From: Clostridium_AD sp050717635
GTDB lineage: Bacteria > Bacillota > Clostridia > Clostridiales > Clostridiaceae
DNA length: 64,000 nt
Direction: 5' to 3'
Assembly (NCBI RefSeq): GCF_050717635.1
Contig: NZ_JBOITO010000013.1
Location: 248,001-312,000 of the forward strand
The notes below the pieces were generated by a model that was given only the letters and a program-made list of their open reading frames with translations, made no database searches and had not been told where the DNA came from. The stretch's first letter is position 1; each line of letters starts with the position of its first letter. The translations under genes were made by a program, and so were the position numbers. Below, piece after piece: positions 1 through 8,263 of this stretch.

Positions 1-1236
1 TCTAATAGTATTCTAAACTTTTTTAATGGAATTATGTTGCTTTTACTCACTATAGTAAGCACAGTGTTAATTAGATATGAGGATATAAAGTGGAATAATT
101 TAAATTTTATAAAAAAAGTATTAAACAGAGTTAGTAAATCTATTTTTGAGAATGCCTACAAGCCATTCATGTTCATTAAGGGGAATATAGCGGTAAGAAA
201 TAAAAAAGAAATAAGTTCTACAAACAAAAACATCTTAAGAGGAATACTTATTTCTATACCATTATTAATTATTATTTTAGCCTTATTAACATCCTCAGAT
301 ATGGTATTCAAGAGCTATATAACTAATTTTTCAAGTATATTTGAAAATATAAGTATAGGAGAAAGTATAAGCCGTTCGTTAGTTATTATCATAGTTTTTA
401 CTATAATTTTTTCATATATATGGAGTTTCAAATATAGCTGTGATGAGTATGAAAATAAAAAGATGGGTATGAAGTGGGAACCAGTTACTTTATTAACAAT
501 TATTTTTATAATTAATGTAGTATATCTTTTATTTTCAATAGTACAGTTTTCCTACCTTTATGGAGGTGGAAATAACTTTATTTCAAACGACTTCACATAC
601 TCTGAATATGCAAGAAAAGGGTTTTTCGAGCTTGTGGCTGTAACAATAATTAATTTTACAATACTTATTAGTAGTATTAAATTTATAAAAAATGATAATA
701 AGACAATAAATAAGATATGCAATATATTTTTAACCATCCTTGTAGCATTTACGTTAAACATGCTATTTTCAGCTCATTATAAGATGTCACTATATGAGAA
801 AACCTATGGATTTACTTATTTAAGAATTTTCGTTCATATATTTATGCTTATGCTATTTATGTTATTTATAGTGGCTCTAGTTGGTATTTGGAATAGAAAA
901 ATGCCACTTAATAAAGTTTTAATAGTAATTATTTTAAGTATGTTTATATTATTAAACTATATTAATGTAGATAAAATAATTGCTGAAAAGAATATAGATA
1001 TATATTATAAAACCCAAAAGATTGATGTTCAATATTTAAGAAATTTATCTTATGATGCTATTCCAGAGATATTAAAGTTAAAAGATGATTCAAACGCTTC
1101 GATTGCTGGAGAAATTAATAATTATTTAAATGATTTGAAGAAAGAGTTATCAGAAGATTATTCTTGGTATGAATTTAACTATTCTAGATACAGGGCTAGA
1201 AAAATTATAGATTCAATAGGAGGTAATGTGAAATGA
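1..1236 (+). CDS. DUF4173-type integral membrane protein (5' end outside window)
   Basis: The frame is open to the left edge, so the true start lies upstream and 411 codons are visible; an internal ATG at 34 is not a convincing start. The protein is very hydrophobic, with about seven or eight predicted membrane helices and a charged C-terminal tail of about 90 residues. The stretch 'YARKGFFELVAVTIINF' resembles the signature of DUF4173 membrane proteins, whose function is unknown. The stop codon overlaps the ATG of the next gene by 4 nt (ATGA at 1233-1236), so the two are translationally coupled. The family call rests on motif memory only. Confidence 0.75.
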   Translation, partial: SNSILNFFNGIMLLLLTIVSTVLIRYEDIKWNNLNFIKKVLNRVSKSIFENAYKPFMFIKGNIAVRNKKEISSTNKNILRGILISIPLLIIILALLTSSDMVFKSYITNFSSIFENISIGESISRSLVIIIVFTIIFSYIWSFKYSCDEYENKKMGMKWEPVTLLTIIFIINVVYLLFSIVQFSYLYGGGNNFISNDFTYSEYARKGFFELVAVTIINFTILISSIKFIKNDNKTINKICNIFLTILVAFTLNMLFSAHYKMSLYEKTYGFTYLRIFVHIFMLMLFMLFIVALVGIWNRKMPLNKVLIVIILSMFILLNYINVDKIIAEKNIDIYYKTQKIDVQYLRNLSYDAIPEILKLKDDSNASIAGEINNYLNDLKKELSEDYSWYEFNYSRYRARKIIDSIGGNVK

Positions 1237-1607
1237 AAAGAATAACAAAATTAACTCTAGTGGTATGCATAATTACGGGGATTTGCTTATCTGCTTGCGG
1301 TGTAAAGGACGTAAAGAGTAATTTAATTATAACAAATGAAAGTCCTGAAATTATTAGCAATATAGCAATCCAGAGGGATGACCAAACTGATGTAATGGGT
1401 GGTAAATTGGAACCTAAAGAAAAATGTTCTTTTGAGATGGGTATAAAAGAAAATTGTATTTACAAAGTGGAATTTGAAGATAAGAGCAAACAAATTATTC
1501 ATAGCAACGAATTCATATCAAATTTTAGTAGCAATAAAGGTGAAATAGTAAAAATAAATATATTGAAAGATAATAATGGAAAGTGGTCTTTGGTTTTAGC
1601 AGACTAA
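1233..1607 (+). CDS. Small secreted lipoprotein, function unknown
   Basis: 124 residues. The N-terminus has two positive residues (KR), a hydrophobic stretch and a lipobox 'LSAC' with the lipidation cysteine near residue 22, so the mature protein should be anchored to the outer face of the membrane. The rest has alternating polar and hydrophobic stretches typical of a small beta-rich domain. It overlaps the stop of the DUF4173 gene by 4 nt and has a ribosome site (AGGAGG) inside that gene. I do not recognise a family; a partner role with the membrane protein is inferred from the coupling only. Confidence 0.7.
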   Translation: MKRITKLTLVVCIITGICLSACGVKDVKSNLIITNESPEIISNIAIQRDDQTDVMGGKLEPKEKCSFEMGIKENCIYKVEFEDKSKQIIHSNEFISNFSSNKGEIVKINILKDNNGKWSLVLAD

Positions 1608-1615
1608 AAGTTGAG

Positions 1616-1652
1616 AGCATACATGTATCTTTACGTGTATGCTATAATTTTA
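1616..1652 (+). terminator. Probable hairpin terminator
   Basis: A 12-bp stem with one G-U wobble (1616-1627 against 1632-1643), a 4-nt loop and a short T-containing tail ATAATTTTA. It follows the lipoprotein stop and precedes the ribosome site of the sigma-54 regulator. The tail is weak, so termination may be partial. Confidence 0.45.
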
Positions 1653-1680
1653 TGTGAATAGTAAGTTAGGAGGAGACAAC

Positions 1681-3252
1681 ATGGAGAAAAATATTAGATT
1701 CGAAATAATAACGGAAGATAGATTGGGTATAACTGTATTAATACTAGAGAAAATCTATCAGGCGAAAATAAACCTCCTTTCGGTAGAAGTGTTTCCTAAA
1801 AAAGTTTACGTTAAGATGCAAAATATGGATGATATCAACAAGGAAACCTTGAAAAGCCAGCTTTGTGCAATAGAAGATGTTGTTGAGGTTAATGAAATTA
1901 ACTTACTTAATTATGAAGAAAATGAAAGAAAGCTTTTAGCTATTTTAGACTCAGTGGATGAAGGAATAATGGTTATAAATAAGAAATTTGGAATAGATAT
2001 CTTCAATAGCTATTGCGAAAAAGTATTTCATTGTAAGAAGGAAGAGGTTATAGCTACAGATATTAGACAATTAATAGGTGGGGATGCCCCAGCTGTAAAA
2101 CTTATAAATAGCGGAGTAAAGTATGATAACGCAGAAGTTAATATAAAAACAGAAAGAGGAGAGGTACATTACCTAACATCTGGTAGACCAATTATAGATG
2201 ATAACAATATTACCATAGGGGCAGTTGCATCTATTAAGGATATGCATAAGGCTATAGAACTTGCAAATGTTGTTGCTGGAACTCCTGAAGGTGCATTTAA
2301 GGAAGTGGTAGGAAATAGCAGTAAAATTGAAAGTGTAAAAAAAATAGTCCAAACTGTAGCTAAGAGTGACTCAACTATACTTTTTAGAGGTGAAAGTGGT
2401 ACAGGCAAAGAGTTATTTGCAAAGGCAATTCAGAGCTTAAGTAAAAGGAAAAGTAGACCATTTGTAACTATAAATTGTGCTGCTCTACCAGATAACTTAA
2501 TAGAGAGTGAGCTTTTTGGTTATGAAAAGGGAAGTTTTACAGGGGCAATGAATAGCGGAAAAGATGGGATTTTTAAAGAAGCCGACGGTGGAACCTTATT
2601 CTTAGATGAAATAGCAGAACTGTCTATGGTGTTACAAGCGAAGCTTTTAAGAGTTCTTCAAGAAGGGGTAATTAGAAAGATTGGTAGTACGAAAGAAGAA
2701 AACGTAGATGTAAGAATAATTGCGGCTACTAATAGAAATTTAGAAGAGATGATTCATGAGGGAAAATTTAGAGAGGATTTATATTATAGATTAAATGTTA
2801 TTCCAATAATTATCCCTCCACTTCGAGATAGACTAGAGGACATTTCATCCTTAGTAAATTTATTCATACTTAAATTTAATAAAAGACTAAATAAGGAAAT
2901 AAAGGGCGCAGAACTTTCTTTTATTAATAAATTGCTTAAGTATAATTGGCCAGGAAATATAAGAGAACTACAAAATGTTATAGAGAGGGCTATGAATTTA
3001 TGTGATGGACAATTCATATCTGCTCGGGATTTTATTACTGATATTGGAATAGTGAGTAACGACGAAAATAAGATTGATCTAAATGATGTTAAATGTTTAA
3101 AGCTTAAAGAAGTTGTTGAAATTTGTGAAAAGCAGGCTATAGTAACTGCCCTTTTAAAAAATCAAAGTTTGAGAAAAACAGCAAAGGACTTAGGGGTTTC
3201 GCACACTACTATTATAAATAAAATTAAAAAATATAAAGTGCAAGTAAGATAA
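1681..3252 (+). CDS. Sigma-54-dependent transcriptional activator, TyrR-like (ACT-PAS-AAA-HTH)
   Basis: 523 residues from the ATG at 1681, chosen because AGGAGG at 1668-1673 sits 7 nt upstream; a GTG at 1654 would precede that ribosome site. Domain order: ACT-like domain at about 1-75, PAS at about 85-190, AAA+ sigma-54 interaction domain at about 210-440 and a Fis-type HTH at about 498-520. Walker A GESGTGKE lies near residue 237, the sigma-54 contact loop reads GSFTGA near 284, and Walker B is 'GGTLFLDEIAE'. ACT plus PAS ahead of the AAA domain is the TyrR plan, and TyrR-type ACT domains usually bind amino acids. The next gene, methionine gamma-lyase, has a -24/-12 promoter, so this is very likely its activator. 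The effector (methionine or a derivative) is inference. Confidence 0.9.
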   Translation: MEKNIRFEIITEDRLGITVLILEKIYQAKINLLSVEVFPKKVYVKMQNMDDINKETLKSQLCAIEDVVEVNEINLLNYEENERKLLAILDSVDEGIMVINKKFGIDIFNSYCEKVFHCKKEEVIATDIRQLIGGDAPAVKLINSGVKYDNAEVNIKTERGEVHYLTSGRPIIDDNNITIGAVASIKDMHKAIELANVVAGTPEGAFKEVVGNSSKIESVKKIVQTVAKSDSTILFRGESGTGKELFAKAIQSLSKRKSRPFVTINCAALPDNLIESELFGYEKGSFTGAMNSGKDGIFKEADGGTLFLDEIAELSMVLQAKLLRVLQEGVIRKIGSTKEENVDVRIIAATNRNLEEMIHEGKFREDLYYRLNVIPIIIPPLRDRLEDISSLVNLFILKFNKRLNKEIKGAELSFINKLLKYNWPGNIRELQNVIERAMNLCDGQFISARDFITDIGIVSNDENKIDLNDVKCLKLKEVVEICEKQAIVTALLKNQSLRKTAKDLGVSHTTIINKIKKYKVQVR

Positions 3253-3315
3253 TTATAAAAAAAGTGTAAAAAATAGTTGCCATATGGAAAGAAATATTTA
3301 CAAAATCATGCCCGA

Positions 3316-3355
3316 AGTGGTTATAAAAAGTTCCAGTGGTTTAAGTAAACTTAAA
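3316..3355 (+). promoter_or_regulatory. Candidate upstream activator binding region
   Basis: Two direct copies of AGTGGT/AGTGGTT start 19 nt apart (3316 and 3335), and the second runs into a 6-bp inverted repeat, TTTAAG-TAAA-CTTAAA (3340-3355). The region lies about 105-145 nt upstream of the -24 box, the usual distance for sigma-54 enhancer sites. Assignment to the adjacent regulator is inference. Confidence 0.3.
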
Positions 3356-3459
3356 TCTAGTATTTTTTAAGATGGTTTAATATTAAAAAATATGCATAAA
3401 ACTGGAGTTAAACACCTTAAATGATTTTTAATATAAGTTTAAAAAAAATTAACGAAAAG

Positions 3460-3475
3460 TGGCAAGATAATTGCT
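3460..3475 (+). promoter_or_regulatory. Sigma-54 (-24/-12) promoter of methionine gamma-lyase
   Basis: TGGCAAGATAATTGCT matches the RpoN consensus, with GG and GC elements exactly 12 nt apart (first G to first G). Transcription should start near 3486, 34 nt before the ATG at 3520. This also rules out a longer reading frame beginning at 3421. The gene for a sigma-54 activator lies immediately upstream. Confidence 0.85.
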
Positions 3476-3519
3476 TATATATTTATTATGAAGAAATAAT
3501 AAATCTAGGGGGAGTTATA

Positions 3520-4722
3520 ATGAATAGAGAACACTTACGTAATAGTGGATTTGCAACTAAAGCAATACATGGTGGAAATAAAAAGGATCAATATGGTTCG
3601 TTAGCTACACCAATACATCAAACAGCTACTTTTGTTTTTGATACGGCTGAGCAAGGTGGAAAGAGATTTGCAGGAGAAGAAGAGGGTTATATTTACACGA
3701 GACTCGGGAATCCTACTAATACCGTTTTAGAAGAAAAATTAGCAATGCTTGAAGGTGGAGAAGCATGTATGTCTATGGCATCAGGCATAGGAGCCATATC
3801 TTCAACTATGTGGACTGCTTTAAAGGCAGGAGACCACGTAATCTCAGCACAAACTATATATGGTTGTACTCATGCGTTTTTAGCTCACGGTATCTCTAGA
3901 TTTGGTGTTGAAGTTACTTTTGTTGATGCTTCTAACCTAGAAAATGTTAGAAATGCTATGAAAGAAAATACAAAAATTATTTTTTTAGAAACACCTGCGA
4001 ATCCAACACTCCTTATAACAGATATTGAGGAAATATCAAAGATTGCCCACGCACAAGAAAATTGTATAGTGATAGTGGACAACACATTTAGTACCCCATA
4101 CATACAAAGACCATTAGAGCTAGGTGCAGATGTTGTAGTACATTCAGGAACTAAATTCTTAAATGGACATGGGGACGTAATTGCTGGATTTACTGTTGGA
4201 TCTAAAGAATTTATTGATAAGGTTAGATTATTTGGTGTTAAGGATATGACAGGAGCTAATTTAAGTCCTTTTGATGCATTCCTTATTATAAGAGGAATGA
4301 AAACACTAGAAATAAGAGTAGAAAGACACTGCAAAAATGCAATGGCTGTGGCAGAATTTTTAGAAACTCATCCGGCAGTAGAAAAAGTTTATTACCCAGG
4401 ACTTAAAAGTTTTGCGCAGTATGAATTAGGAAAAAAACAAATGAGTCTTCCAGGAGCTGTTATTGCTTTTGAAATAAAGGGTGGAGTTGAGGAAGGTAAA
4501 AAGGTTTTAAATGCCACTGAGCTTTGCAGTATAGCTGTTAGTTTAGGAGATGCCGAAACATTAATTCAACATCCTGCTTCAATGACTCATTCACCATATT
4601 CTAAGGAAGAAAGATTAGAAGCTGGTATAACGGATGGTTTAATAAGAGTGGCAGTGGGTCTTGAAAATGTTGAAGATATTATTTCTGATTTAGATCAAGC
4701 GCTTAATTTAATCATTAAATAA
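3520..4722 (+). CDS. megL: Methionine gamma-lyase (PLP-dependent)
   Basis: 400 residues from the ATG at 3520 (ribosome site AGGGGGAG), the usual length for the Cys/Met metabolism PLP enzyme family. The PLP lysine is in SGTKFLNGHGD near residue 211, and the N-terminal 'YIYTRLGNPT' phosphate-binding segment is present. 'IYGCTH' places Tyr at 114 and Cys at 116; cysteine here is characteristic of methionine gamma-lyases rather than cystathionine beta- or gamma-acting relatives. The expected reaction splits L-methionine to methanethiol, 2-oxobutyrate and ammonia in the cytoplasm. An in-frame ATG at 3421 lies upstream of the mapped sigma-54 promoter and is not the start. Regulation by the upstream ACT-PAS activator is strongly suggested by context. 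Confidence 0.9.
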   Translation: MNREHLRNSGFATKAIHGGNKKDQYGSLATPIHQTATFVFDTAEQGGKRFAGEEEGYIYTRLGNPTNTVLEEKLAMLEGGEACMSMASGIGAISSTMWTALKAGDHVISAQTIYGCTHAFLAHGISRFGVEVTFVDASNLENVRNAMKENTKIIFLETPANPTLLITDIEEISKIAHAQENCIVIVDNTFSTPYIQRPLELGADVVVHSGTKFLNGHGDVIAGFTVGSKEFIDKVRLFGVKDMTGANLSPFDAFLIIRGMKTLEIRVERHCKNAMAVAEFLETHPAVEKVYYPGLKSFAQYELGKKQMSLPGAVIAFEIKGGVEEGKKVLNATELCSIAVSLGDAETLIQHPASMTHSPYSKEERLEAGITDGLIRVAVGLENVEDIISDLDQALNLIIK

Positions 4723-4737
4723 ATATGGATTTTATAC

Positions 4738-4766
4738 TTGACACAAAAATAACAAAGTGGTATTCT
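4738..4766 (+). promoter_or_regulatory. Sigma-A promoter of the riboflavin operon
   Basis: TTGACA (4738-4743), 17-nt spacer, TATTCT (4761-4766). The predicted start lies about 12 nt before the FMN aptamer, so the riboswitch is near the 5' end of the transcript. Confidence 0.8.
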
Positions 4767-4784
4767 TAAATTGAAAAATTTAAT

Positions 4785-4896
4785 AAATCCTTCAGGGTAG
4801 GTTTAATTCCTAACCGGCGGTATAGCCCGCGAACCGAAAGGTAGATCTGGTTTAATTCCAGAGCCGACAGTAAAGTCTGGATGAGAGAAGGAGAAA
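4785..4896 (+). promoter_or_regulatory. FMN riboswitch (RFN element)
   Basis: The conserved RFN blocks appear in order: TCCTTCAGGGTAGG, CCTAACCGGCGGTATAGCCC, GCGAACCGAAAGGTAGATC, CAGAGCCGACAGTAAAGTCTG (given without its last base pair partner) and GATGAGAGAAGGAG. FMN binding is known to shut off the downstream riboflavin genes. Here the likely switch is transcriptional, because a strong intrinsic terminator (5034-5066) lies between the aptamer and ribD. Confidence 0.96.
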
Positions 4897-4900
4897 AGTG

Positions 4901-4984
4901 ATGATAGATATAGAAGTATTTTATTTAGTAATTATGTATATAGTTATGAGAATGCTTGTGTATTTAAATAGTCAATATATTTAG
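4901..4984 (+). CDS. Possible 27-residue leader peptide in the FMN riboswitch platform
   Basis: ATG at 4901 follows AAGGAG (4888-4893) by 7 nt and opens a 27-codon frame with a hydrophobic core, MIDIEVFYLVIMYIVMRMLV at its start. It ends with TAG at 4982-4984, before the terminator. The purine-rich ribosome site is also part of the conserved 3' end of the RFN element, so the good spacing could be coincidental. No family is recognised. If translated, ribosomes on this frame would cover the region between aptamer and terminator and could influence the switch. Translation is unproven. Confidence 0.25.
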   Translation: MIDIEVFYLVIMYIVMRMLVYLNSQYI

Positions 4985-5033
4985 TAAGCATCACCGTAGG
5001 TGATTATTTAGCTAGATATGTAATTAGCTTATT

Positions 5034-5066
5034 AAGCCCTGAAAACATTGTTTTCAGGGCTTTTAT
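5034..5066 (+). terminator. Riboswitch terminator upstream of ribD
   Basis: A 13-bp perfect stem (5034-5046 with 5050-5062), 3-nt loop and a TTTT tail. It lies between the RFN aptamer and ribD and is the expected off-state structure of the FMN switch. Confidence 0.85.
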
Positions 5067-5143
5067 CAATTTTTATGATTTTATTTTATAAAATTATACA
5101 TACTAACAAATGAAATATTAATTATAGTATTAGGGGTGATAAT

Positions 5144-6241
5144 TTGGACAATTACTATATGAAAAGGGCACTTGAATTATCTGAAAAAGCTGTGGGATTT
5201 GTAAATCCTAATCCTTTGGTTGGTGCTATTATCGTAAAAGATAATAGAATAATTGGAGAAGGCTATCATGAATATTATGGTGGGGCACATGCAGAAGTGA
5301 ATGCTTTTAAAAATGCCGCCTACGATGTAGAAGGTGCAACAATGTATGTAACATTGGAACCTTGCTCTCACTATGGGAAAACGCCACCTTGCGCAGATGC
5401 TATAGTGCGAAATAAAATAGCCAAGGTTGTAGTTGGTATGGTAGACCCTAACCCAAAGGTTTCAGGGCGTGGAATAGAAATTCTTAGAAGTAATGGGATA
5501 GATGTAATTGTAGGCATAATGGACAAGGAAATAAGACAAACAAATGAAATATTTATAAAATACATAACCCATAAGAAACCTTTTTGCATAATGAAAACTG
5601 CTATGACGCTTGACGGTAAAATATCAACATCTATTGGTGATTCAAAGTGGATAAGTAATGAAAAATCCAGAGCATATGTGCATGAATTAAGGCAAAAGGT
5701 AACTGGAATCATGGTGGGAATCGGAACTGTGATTTCCGATGACCCTGAACTTACTACAAGAAGACAAGATAAAATAAGTAAAAACCCTATAAGAATAGTT
5801 ATAGATAGCAAAGCAAGAATACCCTTAGAATCAAAAATATTAAAGTGTGATGATAAAACAAGAACTATTATTGCAACAACGCAGTTTGCACGGGATAATA
5901 AAATTGAAGCTATTAAACAAAAGGGCGCTGAAGTTATTGTCACAAAAGGTAAAAATGGCTGGGTGAACTTAAATGAACTTATGATAGTACTTGGTGATAT
6001 GGGAATAGACAGTATTCTTTTAGAGGGAGGTAGCACTTTAAATTATTCTGCGCTACAAGCAGGTATAGTGGATAAGGTTATTACGTTTATTTCTCCTAAA
6101 ATATTTGGTGGATCTGTTGGTAAAACTCCAGTAGGAGGAAAGGGAATAAAAAACGTGAGTGATTCTATTATTCTTCGGGATGCGCAGGTAACTAGATTTG
6201 ACGAAGACATTATGATAGAGGCTTATGTTACTAACGTTTAG
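5144..6241 (+). CDS. ribD: Bifunctional diaminohydroxyphosphoribosylaminopyrimidine deaminase / 5-amino-6-ribosylamino-uracil phosphate reductase
   Basis: 365 residues, normal for RibD. The N-terminal deaminase domain carries the zinc motifs HAEVNA and PCSHYGKTPPC; the C-terminal half from about 150 is the NADPH-dependent reductase ('TLDGKISTSIGDSKWIS', 'LLEGGSTLN'). These perform the second and third steps of riboflavin synthesis from GTP. The start is a TTG at 5144 with GGGGTGAT upstream, giving the usual MDNYYMKRALELS beginning. It is the first gene of the rib operon, 78 nt after the riboswitch terminator. Confidence 0.96.
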   Translation: MDNYYMKRALELSEKAVGFVNPNPLVGAIIVKDNRIIGEGYHEYYGGAHAEVNAFKNAAYDVEGATMYVTLEPCSHYGKTPPCADAIVRNKIAKVVVGMVDPNPKVSGRGIEILRSNGIDVIVGIMDKEIRQTNEIFIKYITHKKPFCIMKTAMTLDGKISTSIGDSKWISNEKSRAYVHELRQKVTGIMVGIGTVISDDPELTTRRQDKISKNPIRIVIDSKARIPLESKILKCDDKTRTIIATTQFARDNKIEAIKQKGAEVIVTKGKNGWVNLNELMIVLGDMGIDSILLEGGSTLNYSALQAGIVDKVITFISPKIFGGSVGKTPVGGKGIKNVSDSIILRDAQVTRFDEDIMIEAYVTNV

Positions 6242-6297
6242 AGCTAAAAAAGTATTATATTATTAAGATACATACTAGATAGGAAGGTTGTGAATAG

Positions 6298-6948
6298 GTG
6301 TTTACAGGCTTAATCGAGGAAATTGGAGAGATTAAATTCATACAAAAGGGTGCAAAGTCAGCTAGAATTACAATAAAAGCAGAAATCATTCTTAAAGATA
6401 CAAAAGTAGGGGATAGCATCTGCACAAACGGCGTATGTCTTACGGTAACAGAATTCAATAAAAATAGCTTTATTGTAGATGTGATGGCAGAGACAATAAG
6501 AAATAGTAATCTAGGTAAATTAAAACCAGGTTCCAGGGTGAATCTAGAAAGAGCTCTAAGGCTTTCAGATAGACTAGGTGGTCATATGGTAAGTGGACAT
6601 ATTGATGGAATAGGAACCGTTATGGACACTCATAAAGAAGAAAATGCCACATGGGTGTCCATAGGAACTTCAGTAGATATATTAAAATATATTGTGCATA
6701 AAGGCTCAATAACAATTGACGGCATTAGTTTAACGGTAGCATACGTGGATGATGAAAAGTTTAAAGTATCCATTATACCTCATACAAAGGACGAAACAAC
6801 CTTAGTAATAAAAAGCATAGGTGATGAAGTTAATTTGGAAAGTGATATGATGGCAAAGTATGTTGAGAAATTGTTAAAGCGCGGTAAAGCAACAAATGAT
6901 AAGAAACCTATTAGTGTGGATTTTCTGCGAGATAATGGATTTGCATAA
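6298..6948 (+). CDS. ribE: Riboflavin synthase, alpha chain
   Basis: 216 residues, beginning MFTGLIEEIG, the hallmark N-terminus of the enzyme. Two lumazine-binding repeats are present (about 1-95 and 96-200); the second begins near 'GHIDGIGTV'. It dismutates two molecules of 6,7-dimethyl-8-ribityllumazine to riboflavin. The start is a GTG at 6298 with AGGAAGG 10 nt upstream. It lies 56 nt after ribD and 51 nt before ribBA in the same operon. In Bacillus nomenclature this gene is ribE (ribC in enterics). Confidence 0.95.
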   Translation: MFTGLIEEIGEIKFIQKGAKSARITIKAEIILKDTKVGDSICTNGVCLTVTEFNKNSFIVDVMAETIRNSNLGKLKPGSRVNLERALRLSDRLGGHMVSGHIDGIGTVMDTHKEENATWVSIGTSVDILKYIVHKGSITIDGISLTVAYVDDEKFKVSIIPHTKDETTLVIKSIGDEVNLESDMMAKYVEKLLKRGKATNDKKPISVDFLRDNGFA

Positions 6949-6999
6949 ATTTTCGTTACAGCATGGAGATTTAACTATAAAAAATTAAGGGGTGTAAAT

Positions 7000-8202
7000 A
7001 TGTTTAAATTTAATACTATTGAGGAAGCACTAGAAGATGTTAAAAATGGAAAAATGATTGTGGTGGTAGATGACGAGGATAGAGAAAATGAAGGTGATAT
7101 AATTATAGCGGCAGAAAAAGCTACTGCAGAGAATATAAATTTTATGGCAAAGCATGCCCGTGGACTTATATGTATGCCTATAGTTAAAGAAAGATTAGAA
7201 AAGCTAAATATAAAGCAAATGGTTACAAATAATACAGACGTACATGGAACAGCCTTTACTGTTTCTATTGATGCCATAACGACTACTACAGGAATATCTG
7301 CCGCAGAAAGAGCAACTACTATATTAAAGGTGATAGATAAAGAGGCATCTGCAAAAGATTTTAATAGACCTGGACACGTATTTCCTCTAGCAGCAAGAGA
7401 TGGTGGGGTATTAAAAAGAGCAGGCCATACAGAAGCAGCAGTGGATGTAGCAAGGCTTGCTGGCTTATATCCTGCAGGTGTTATTTGTGAAATCATGAAT
7501 GAAGATGGATCAATGGCTAGGGTTCCTGAGCTTATGGATTATGTTAAAGTACATAATTTAAAGATAATTACTATAGTTGATTTAATTGCTTATAGAAGAC
7601 AAACTGAATGTCTTGTAGAAATGGTTACAGAAGCTAAAATGCCAACTAAATATGGTGAATTTAAAATTTATGGATTTGTAAATAAAATAAATGGAGAACA
7701 TCATGTAGCATTAGTAAAAGGAGAAATAAACAGCAATGAACCTGTACTTGTAAGGGTTCACTCTGAGTGTCTTACTGGAGATGCGTTAGGTTCTAGTAGA
7801 TGTGATTGTGGAGAACAATATGATGCAGCGATGAAAGCAATAGCTAAGGAGGGAAGCGGAATTCTGGTTTACATGAGACAGGAAGGACGCGGAATAGGAT
7901 TAATTAATAAGCTAAAAGCTTATAATCTTCAAGATAGTGGAATGGATACAGCGCAGGCAAATATAGCTTTAGGTTTTCCAGTAGATATGCGAGATTATGG
8001 TATAGGGGCTCAAATATTGGAACTTCTAGGTGCTAAAAAGATAAGAATGATGACTAATAATCCCAAAAAAATAACAGGCGTTTCTGGCTATGGAATTGAA
8101 ATAGTTGAAAGAGTAGCTATAGAGATGAATCATAATGAGAGAAATAAGTTTTATTTAGAAACTAAAAAGAACAAAATGGGACATTTACTTCACTTAAAGT
8201 AA
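7000..8202 (+). CDS. ribBA: 3,4-dihydroxy-2-butanone-4-phosphate synthase / GTP cyclohydrolase II fusion
   Basis: 400 residues, the normal fused length. The N-terminal half carries the DHBP synthase acid motif 'VDDEDRENEGD' and 'RPGHVFPLAARDGG'. The C-terminal half is GTP cyclohydrolase II, with the zinc cysteines in 'SECLTGDALGSSRCDCGEQ' and the 'MRQEGRGIGL' motif. It makes both riboflavin precursors, the ribulose-5-phosphate-derived four-carbon unit and the pyrimidine from GTP. Third gene of the rib operon, with a GGGGTG ribosome site. Confidence 0.97.
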   Translation: MFKFNTIEEALEDVKNGKMIVVVDDEDRENEGDIIIAAEKATAENINFMAKHARGLICMPIVKERLEKLNIKQMVTNNTDVHGTAFTVSIDAITTTTGISAAERATTILKVIDKEASAKDFNRPGHVFPLAARDGGVLKRAGHTEAAVDVARLAGLYPAGVICEIMNEDGSMARVPELMDYVKVHNLKIITIVDLIAYRRQTECLVEMVTEAKMPTKYGEFKIYGFVNKINGEHHVALVKGEINSNEPVLVRVHSECLTGDALGSSRCDCGEQYDAAMKAIAKEGSGILVYMRQEGRGIGLINKLKAYNLQDSGMDTAQANIALGFPVDMRDYGIGAQILELLGAKKIRMMTNNPKKITGVSGYGIEIVERVAIEMNHNERNKFYLETKKNKMGHLLHLK

Positions 8203-8263
8203 GGTAAGTATTATTTTTTCAAGGGAGTATATAAAAAATAATAAATAAATAGGAGGAAATGAA

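Noticed and set aside
3421..3519. Upstream extension of methionine gamma-lyase by 33 codons
   Set aside because: The sigma-54 promoter at 3460-3475 lies inside it, and the family start plus a strong ribosome site are at 3520.
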